17,945 nucleotides of DNA from an uncultured Lachnospiraceae bacterium (lineage in GTDB: Bacteria; Bacillota; Clostridia; Lachnospirales; Lachnospiraceae): positions 27,416-45,360 of the forward strand of contig CAJUGJ010000025.1 of NCBI GenBank assembly GCA_910586015.1. The letters run 5' to 3'. Under the pieces are notes generated by a model. That model did no database searches. It worked only from the letters and a program-made list of their open reading frames with translations, and was not told the DNA's origin. Made by a program: the position numbers and the translations under genes. Shown one piece after another: positions 13,819 to 17,945 of this stretch (position 1 is the stretch's first letter; each line of letters starts with the position of its first letter).

Positions 13819-14670
13819 TTATTTTTTAACATTTGTATTGTGGCATTTGTTATATATATTTTTTTTAGAGACAATCAAGACAAATAACAATGATAAAATA
13901 TTTGATAAGGTTATCCTAATTACCATTAATTCATCTGCACCTGTTTCTGTCACCGTATGTAAGGAATTACTTATAAAATTATTAAATAAATGTTCTGATG
14001 CACCTATCCAAAGCGTTCCCGACAATGCTGCACACATCCCCCATTCATAAGCTAAAATTCCAGATAATAGTATATATCCTATGCCCATAAAAACTACCAT
14101 AGCGATATTCATAGAACCGTCAAGTAGAGGATTTATTACGTTGGTAATATGCCATATTCCAAAAAGCAAAGCTTGTATTATATTAACTGTCTTTTGAGAA
14201 TAGTATTGTATGCCGATTTTACAAAATAGTCCTCTAAACAGTCCCTCTTCTGCATAGACATTTACTATGTTACCAATAATACACACTATTACTGCTAACA
14301 AGGAACTACCATTTGTATATGTCTGTGTAAGTGAAAAATTTGTAATATAAAATCGCAAAGATGGGTGTTTTCTCATTACAAACAACACAATAAATTCTAC
14401 AACGTAAGAAAGAAAAAAGGTACTTATGCCAAGAGCAAGACCATATTTTAAACCAGTAAATAACCCTTTTTTTGAAAATCCCAAATCACTCCAATGAAGT
14501 CTAAGCATATCCAACACAATCCATATCAGCAAAATGCAGCAGATTTTATGTAATATATTTTCTCCAATCCATGTCTGGTCGGTTTTTACAAAAATAATTT
14601 CTATCACTCTAATAATCATCAATAAAATAAACATCATACTGATAACACTTATTGTTCTTCTTTTTTCCAT
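13819..14670 (-). CDS. CPBP-family intramembrane protease
   Basis: A 283-residue membrane protein with about eight hydrophobic segments. The CAAX-protease/bacteriocin-processing (CPBP, Abi) motifs are all present: Glu141-Glu142 and Arg146 in AEEGLFRG, His174 in FGIWH, and His227 with Asn231 in HLFNN, which together form the intramembrane glutamic endopeptidase site. Members cleave membrane peptides and are linked to bacteriocin immunity or signalling. The start has AGAGGAAAAAGG ahead of it. It is third in an operon after the LytTR regulator and the DUF3021 protein (38 bases apart). No bacteriocin precursor is evident nearby, so its substrate is unknown. No strong terminator follows. Confidence 0.9.
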   Translation of the reverse strand: MEKRRTISVISMMFILLMIIRVIEIIFVKTDQTWIGENILHKICCILLIWIVLDMLRLHWSDLGFSKKGLFTGLKYGLALGISTFFLSYVVEFIVLFVMRKHPSLRFYITNFSLTQTYTNGSSLLAVIVCIIGNIVNVYAEEGLFRGLFCKIGIQYYSQKTVNIIQALLFGIWHITNVINPLLDGSMNIAMVVFMGIGYILLSGILAYEWGMCAALSGTLWIGASEHLFNNFISNSLHTVTETGADELMVIRITLSNILSLLFVLIVSKKNIYNKCHNTNVKK

Positions 14671-14708
14671 GTCCTTTTTCCTCTGAATAATTTTGGTAGT
14701 TGTCTATC

Positions 14709-15107
14709 TTAGTCTTGATTTTTATTTCGGTTCTTAATTAGCAAATTGATTTCTTTTGCTTCCTGTTTCATTTGTAATAAATTTAAAAAGAGTGAAATGA
14801 TATATATTACAACTCCCATACAAACAAGCAATAAAAACGACAAACTTGTAAACCAATGGAACAATCGCCCAAACACAAGTAGTTCGCACACAATAAATGT
14901 GATTTCCAAAACCATTTCAGTAAAAATGGTTCTTAATTCGATTTTTTTAATAATGATTATTCCTAAATGAGTAATGATATTTACACCAAAAGTCTGGAAC
15001 ACTGTCTCCAAATAAATACAACTTCCATGATAAGACAACGCAACAACTGAAAGCAGTAGTAAGGAAATTCCTGTTGTAGCTAAAATATTTACAATATTTT
15101 TTTTCAT
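14709..15107 (-). CDS. DUF3021 family membrane protein
   Basis: A 132-residue protein with four hydrophobic segments (about 8-28, 38-55, 65-82 and 88-110) and a polar C-terminal helix ending MKQEAKEINLLIKNRN. This is the usual layout of DUF3021 proteins, which are encoded directly behind LytTR DNA-binding proteins in many Firmicutes and are thought to hold the regulator inactive at the membrane; that role is known for only a few systems and is inferred here. Its ATG overlaps the end of the LytTR gene by four bases, indicating translational coupling. Confidence 0.82.
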   Translation of the reverse strand: MKKNIVNILATTGISLLLLSVVALSYHGSCIYLETVFQTFGVNIITHLGIIIIKKIELRTIFTEMVLEITFIVCELLVFGRLFHWFTSLSFLLLVCMGVVIYIISLFLNLLQMKQEAKEINLLIKNRNKNQD

Positions 15108-15553
15108 TCTTCTTTATCTCCTCCCAATGCTTTTTTTACTCCATTTAAATAATTACGATTGATATTAACTTTTTCACCATTCTTCAAAGTTGCTTCCATT
15201 CTGCTATTGAAAAGAGGTCTAATACTGTATAAAGCGTTTATGTTTAAGATACATGATTTGCTGATTTGCACGAAACCGTATGTTTGTAGTTTGTTTTTTA
15301 GCTGGTATAGCCGAAAATCTGTACGATACACTGCATTTTCAAGATATACAAAAGTCTTCTTGTCAACGCTCTCTATATAGTAAATATCCAAAATATTTAT
15401 CATTCTCTCTGTATTATCAACAGCACATTTTATCTGCATATCAAATGACTGTAAAAAATTTATAATACGATTAACCTGCTTGTCCTTTTGGGGATATTTA
15501 ATTATTACTTCTATTTCGTTATAGGATAAATCCTGTTCTGTCTTTATTTTCAT
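15104..15553 (-). CDS. LytTR-domain DNA-binding regulator
   Basis: A 149-residue protein without a receiver domain. The N-terminal third (IKTEQDLSYNEIEVIIKYPQ) is a short family-specific lead. Residues about 45-145 form the LytTR DNA-binding domain, with DIYYIESVDKKTFVYLENAV, a central YGFVQISKSCILNINALYSI, and the closing strand MEATLKNGEKVNINRNYLNG, which match the domain well. AAAGGGGTGA precedes the ATG. It leads an operon with the DUF3021 protein and the CPBP protease, driven by a strong extended -10 promoter. In such LytTR/DUF3021 pairs the regulator usually controls its own operon. The inducing signal is unknown. Confidence 0.9.
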   Translation of the reverse strand: MKIKTEQDLSYNEIEVIIKYPQKDKQVNRIINFLQSFDMQIKCAVDNTERMINILDIYYIESVDKKTFVYLENAVYRTDFRLYQLKNKLQTYGFVQISKSCILNINALYSIRPLFNSRMEATLKNGEKVNINRNYLNGVKKALGGDKEE

Positions 15554-15565
15554 TTGTTCACCCCT

Positions 15566-16009
15566 TTAAAAATTATAGCATAGTCTTTCGCTAAAAGAAA
15601 TCTTCCTATAACTAAGATACATTTTCCCCTTACCAAGATACAAGCCAGATTTTCTTGTTTCTTTGTATGCTATATTATATACGGTCAAATGAATCCCCTT
15701 TCGTTTGTCATAGGCTTCTTCTATTGCCTTTAGGAGTTGGGCTTTTATTCTTGCACAAAACATTATCCTATGGTCTTTATTTGGTTCGCAATAGTGTAGT
15801 TCTGGCGATTTATCTCTTGTTTTTGGTTTCTTCTTTATTGTATATGAGCATTATTGCTGTTTCTTTAAATCATTCTTTTTTGCAGATAGTATATCATTTT
15901 CTAGTATACGATAAAAATTTTCTGTATTTGTATTGCGTGGCACTTTAATTTTAGATGGATCAGTATACATTTTCCCATCATAAGTAGTTATAAATACTTT
16001 TGCTTTCAT
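15566..16009 (-). pseudogene. 147-codon protein interrupted by one in-frame TAA, unknown family
   Basis: ATG 16009..16007 follows AGGAAG at a normal distance. The frame reads 52 codons (MKAKVFITTYDGKMYTDPSK and on) to TAA at 15853..15851, then stays open in the same frame for 94 more codons to 15566. The part after the stop (HLTVYNIAYKETRKSGLYLG, then KGKMYLSYRKISFSERLCYN) looks like real protein sequence and not random, so the two halves were probably one gene. I do not recognise the family. It diverges from the recombinase gene, with 131 bases between. The end of the frame lies next to the promoter of the LytTR operon. A separate start for the second half (ATG 15763) has no clear binding site. 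Confidence 0.5.
15572..15580 (-). promoter_or_regulatory. Promoter of the LytTR - DUF3021 - CPBP operon
   Basis: On the minus strand TGC-TATAAT gives an extended -10 box with a perfect hexamer. The -35 region is weak. A short dyad (tttc, seven bases, gaaa) sits just upstream and could be a regulator contact. The RNA would start near 15565, close to the ribosome binding site. Confidence 0.6.
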
Positions 16010-16014
16010 AGATA

Positions 16015-16137
16015 ACTTCCTATTCTATTTTTATCTAATTCTATGTAGTATGGTTTGTACATTTTGTCTTAAAAAATACATAGAATTTATTTATAGAAAT
16101 ATGATATATCAAATACATAGAATCTGTCGTAGGAAGT
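16015..16137. repeat. Nested inverted and direct repeats between divergent genes
   Basis: The outer pair acttccta (16015-16022) and taggaagt (16130-16137) are perfect complements and carry the ribosome binding sites of both genes. The inner pair aattctatgta (16037-16047) and tacatagaatt (16077-16087) are perfect 11-base complements. A 13-base direct repeat aaatacatagaat occurs at 16074-16086 and 16111-16123. The layout could be a recombinase attachment site, an operator, or both. Confidence 0.65.
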
Positions 16138-16140
16138 CAT

Positions 16141-17502
16141 ATGAAAAAATGTGCTTGTTATGTAAGAGTGTCTACAGAAAATCAGTTAGAAAATTATAGT
16201 ATTAAAGAACAGACCGAACGTTTAAAAGCCTATTGTAAAGCAAGAGATCTGACAATTATAACTATATATACTGATGGTGGTTATTCAGGTAGTAATATGA
16301 ATCGCCCTGCTCTGCAACAGATGTTAAAGGATATTACTTTGGAGTACATTGATACTGTGATTGTCTATAAACTAGATCGTTTATCCCGTAGTCAAAAAGA
16401 TACCCTTATGTTGATAGAAGATACATTTTTAGCAAATCATATTGATTTTATTTCAGTTAATGAAAACTTTGATACATCTACCCCCTTTGGCAGAGCTATG
16501 ATTGGCGTATTATCTGTATTTGCTCAACTAGAAAAGGAGCAGATTACAGAACGATTTACTATGGGTCGTATTGGTCGTGCAAAAAATGGCTACTTTCATG
16601 GCGGTGGATATGCTCCCACGGGATATGATTATATTGACGGAAATTTGATTATCAATGAATACGAAGCTATGCAGATAAGAGAATTATATGCACGTTTTGT
16701 TAATGGTCACACGGTACATGATTGCTGGAAGTATATGCAAAACAAATATACTACAAAATATGGTGCATGGAAAAGTGAAGCTTTAGTCTATCATATTCTC
16801 CAAAATGATATCTATATTGGAAAGGTTAAATTTAAAGGGATCTCTTATCAGGGTAATCATACTCCTATTATATCGAAAGAATTATTTGATGAAGTTCAAA
16901 ATATCTTTAAAACATCGAAAAAAAATAGGTCTATCTTTAAAGCAAACACTTTACTTTCTGGTCTCCTATACTGTGGTAAATGTGGTGCTAAATTTCATGG
17001 AGAACATGGAAATTATGCTTGTTATAGCCGCACAAAGGGAGATTCTAAATATATTATTGATCCAAATTGTAAAAATAAAAAGTGGAAGATATCAGATTTA
17101 GATCAGCTCATAATTGATTTTATATCCGATTTTAAATTCAGTGAATTAGAACCAACAGGTTCTTTTCAGCCAAATTATGAAAACGATTTAAGGATTAAAA
17201 TTAAAAATTTAGATAAACAAATAAAAAAACTGATTGATCTGTATCAAATCGGAAACATTCCTTTCGATTTCATTTCTCAAAAAATAAATGTATTAATAAA
17301 GGAAAAGAACATTTTACAAGAATGTATTGATGAAAATGTTAAATTGATAATCGAAGATTTTAAAGAAACAAAAGATCGATTTCTTGCATTACTATCTTAT
17401 GGCGATCTTCAACAAAAGCGTTATTGTTTAAGTATATTAATCGATCAAATTATTATAGATGATGATACTATAAATATAAAATTAAAGCAATATGAAAATT
17501 GA
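16141..17502 (+). CDS. Large serine recombinase (site-specific integrase)
   Basis: A 453-residue recombinase that inserts or excises mobile DNA. The catalytic N-terminal resolvase domain (about 3-145) has the nucleophile Ser11 in YVRVSTENQ, YKLDRLSRSQKD and FGRAMIGVLSVFAQLE. A recombinase domain follows (about 155-260, with GYAPTGYDY and IYIGKVKF). The zinc ribbon comes next (CGKCG near 280, further Cys in NYACYS and DPNC), then a coiled-coil segment (about 350-400). This order is typical of integrases of phages and integrative elements; the length is at the short end of the family. AGGAAG at 16131-16136 precedes the ATG closely. The divergent pseudogene and the repeat cluster lie upstream. 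The TGA stop is followed in the same frame by a C39-like peptidase fragment. Its partner sites are not identified. Confidence 0.93.
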   Translation: MKKCACYVRVSTENQLENYSIKEQTERLKAYCKARDLTIITIYTDGGYSGSNMNRPALQQMLKDITLEYIDTVIVYKLDRLSRSQKDTLMLIEDTFLANHIDFISVNENFDTSTPFGRAMIGVLSVFAQLEKEQITERFTMGRIGRAKNGYFHGGGYAPTGYDYIDGNLIINEYEAMQIRELYARFVNGHTVHDCWKYMQNKYTTKYGAWKSEALVYHILQNDIYIGKVKFKGISYQGNHTPIISKELFDEVQNIFKTSKKNRSIFKANTLLSGLLYCGKCGAKFHGEHGNYACYSRTKGDSKYIIDPNCKNKKWKISDLDQLIIDFISDFKFSELEPTGSFQPNYENDLRIKIKNLDKQIKKLIDLYQIGNIPFDFISQKINVLIKEKNILQECIDENVKLIIEDFKETKDRFLALLSYGDLQQKRYCLSILIDQIIIDDDTINIKLKQYEN

Positions 17503-17539
17503 TCTAAGCTTGATTGTAATAAAATATTTTGTTATACTG

Positions 17540-17896
17540 ATTTCATTAAGTGTAGAGCCAGTAAATTTATAATTCATAAACCAAATAGAATAGATTTTCA
17601 AAATGGAAATAAATGTTCTGCTTTTTCGTCAGCGTATCTTTTAAGACATTGGAGTATTGAGAAAAGTGGAGATGATTTGTACGAAGTAATACCTAATAAA
17701 ATGAAAGATGGTTGTGTTTATCCAAAAGGTATACAAAAACTATTTTCCCAATATGATTTTCATGTGAAATATTATACAGGAAATATAAATGCACTGAAAA
17801 ATGAAGTCAATAAAGGAAATCCTGTAATTGTGATGATACGAACTTATATAGGTGAAAATTGGCTACATTATGTATCAGTTATTGGTTATGGTCAAC
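17540..17896 (+). pseudogene. C39-like peptidase fragment, truncated at both ends
   Basis: The frame continues from the recombinase stop without any ATG or GTG, and the first TTG (17677) lies inside the conserved domain, so the gene has lost its start. Reading through gives GNKCSAFSSAYLLRHWS with the catalytic-type Cys, then MKDGCVYPKGIQKLFSQYDF, NPVIVMIRTYIGEN and WLHYVSVIGYG with the His of a C39-like (papain-fold) peptidase. Relatives also have an N-terminal leader segment and a further C-terminal stretch; both are missing here. The right end breaks off at about 17,890-17,897, where a hairpin-bearing sequence begins. The recombinase element probably replaced the 5' end, and an insertion the 3' end. 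The protein should be inactive. Confidence 0.6.
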
Positions 17897-17945
17897 TACC
17901 CATCACCTAAAGGTAATGGGCTTGTAACTGCCCAGTCGTACTGAC
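17890..17945 (+). mobile_element. Probable end of an IS200/IS605-like element
   Basis: From about 17890 the base composition changes and the sequence has a compact hairpin: cccatcacct (17899-17908) and aggtaatggg (17911-17920), with one mismatch and a very short loop. Subterminal hairpins of this shape, recognised by the Y1 transposase, occur at the ends of IS200/IS605 elements, and the stretch around the hairpin resembles ends I recall from clostridial members. No transposase lies in the window, so this rests on the hairpin and on the broken C39 gene. Confidence 0.4.

Noticed and set aside
13542..14050. Frames of about 100 residues on both strands between the GyrI-like and CPBP genes
   Set aside because: They cross a strong terminator or overlap the CPBP gene, and the sequence looks like chance translation of A+T-rich DNA.
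15655..15948. 97-residue hydrophobic plus-strand frame
   Set aside because: It is antisense to the interrupted 147-codon frame and has no ribosome binding site; the hydrophobicity comes from reading the complement.
16805..17101. 98-residue frame inside the recombinase gene
   Set aside because: It lies wholly within the recombinase coding region in another frame.

Overview
The window reads as chromosomal DNA of a low-GC Gram-positive anaerobe, most likely a Lachnospiraceae/Clostridia member. This rests on the A+T-rich sequence, AGGAGG-type ribosome binding sites, a DUF4080-type B12-binding radical SAM protein, a single-span 33-residue peptide, LytTR/DUF3021 and YafY/zinc-ribbon/GyrI gene sets, and a tRNA-Gly without an encoded CCA. 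No tool was run; family names come from recognising motifs.

Left part (about 1-9,100), ordinary chromosome. A lipoprotein (cut by the window edge) and a tiny membrane peptide face left. A membrane-anchored TPR-like protein reads right. A leftward unit encodes a radical SAM protein, endonuclease III and a DEDDh exonuclease. It is headed by a leader whose two interleaved inverted repeats could fold as an H-type pseudoknot. A MATE transporter reads right, followed by leftward tRNA-Gly(UCC), a long inverted-repeat terminator, a membrane-anchored PQQ-type beta-propeller protein, and the 3' half of feoB. The G domain and the first part of the feoB membrane domain are gone, so the chromosome is broken near 9,100.

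Middle part (about 9,250-11,700), a graveyard of mobile-element and defence genes. From left to right there is an abiH C-terminal remnant joined to a HicB/DinB-like pseudogene carrying two stops and a frameshift, then an HTH-regulator remnant. The last is overlapped by an apparently intact DUF2806-like gene, which lies next to a gene for a very acidic 72-residue protein.

Right part (about 11,900-17,945), accessory regulation and mobility. A WYL regulator precedes a zinc-ribbon protein and a GyrI-like effector-binding protein; a perfect TTGACA-N5-TGTCAA dyad lies at the promoter between regulator and targets. After a strong terminator comes a leftward LytTR - DUF3021 - CPBP-protease operon with an extended -10 promoter. 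Next is a 147-codon reading frame interrupted by one TAA, diverging from a large serine recombinase across 131 bp full of inverted and direct repeats. The recombinase stop is followed, in the same frame, by a C39-like peptidase fragment lacking any start codon. That fragment runs into what looks like the hairpin end of an IS200/IS605-type element.

Overall, the right half looks like layered insertions and decay next to a damaged iron-transport gene. I found no CRISPR array or complete conjugation module. The most unusual items are the pseudoknot-like leader, the DUF2806/acidic-protein pair, the WYL operator, and the recombinase intergenic repeats with the adjoining C39 fragment.
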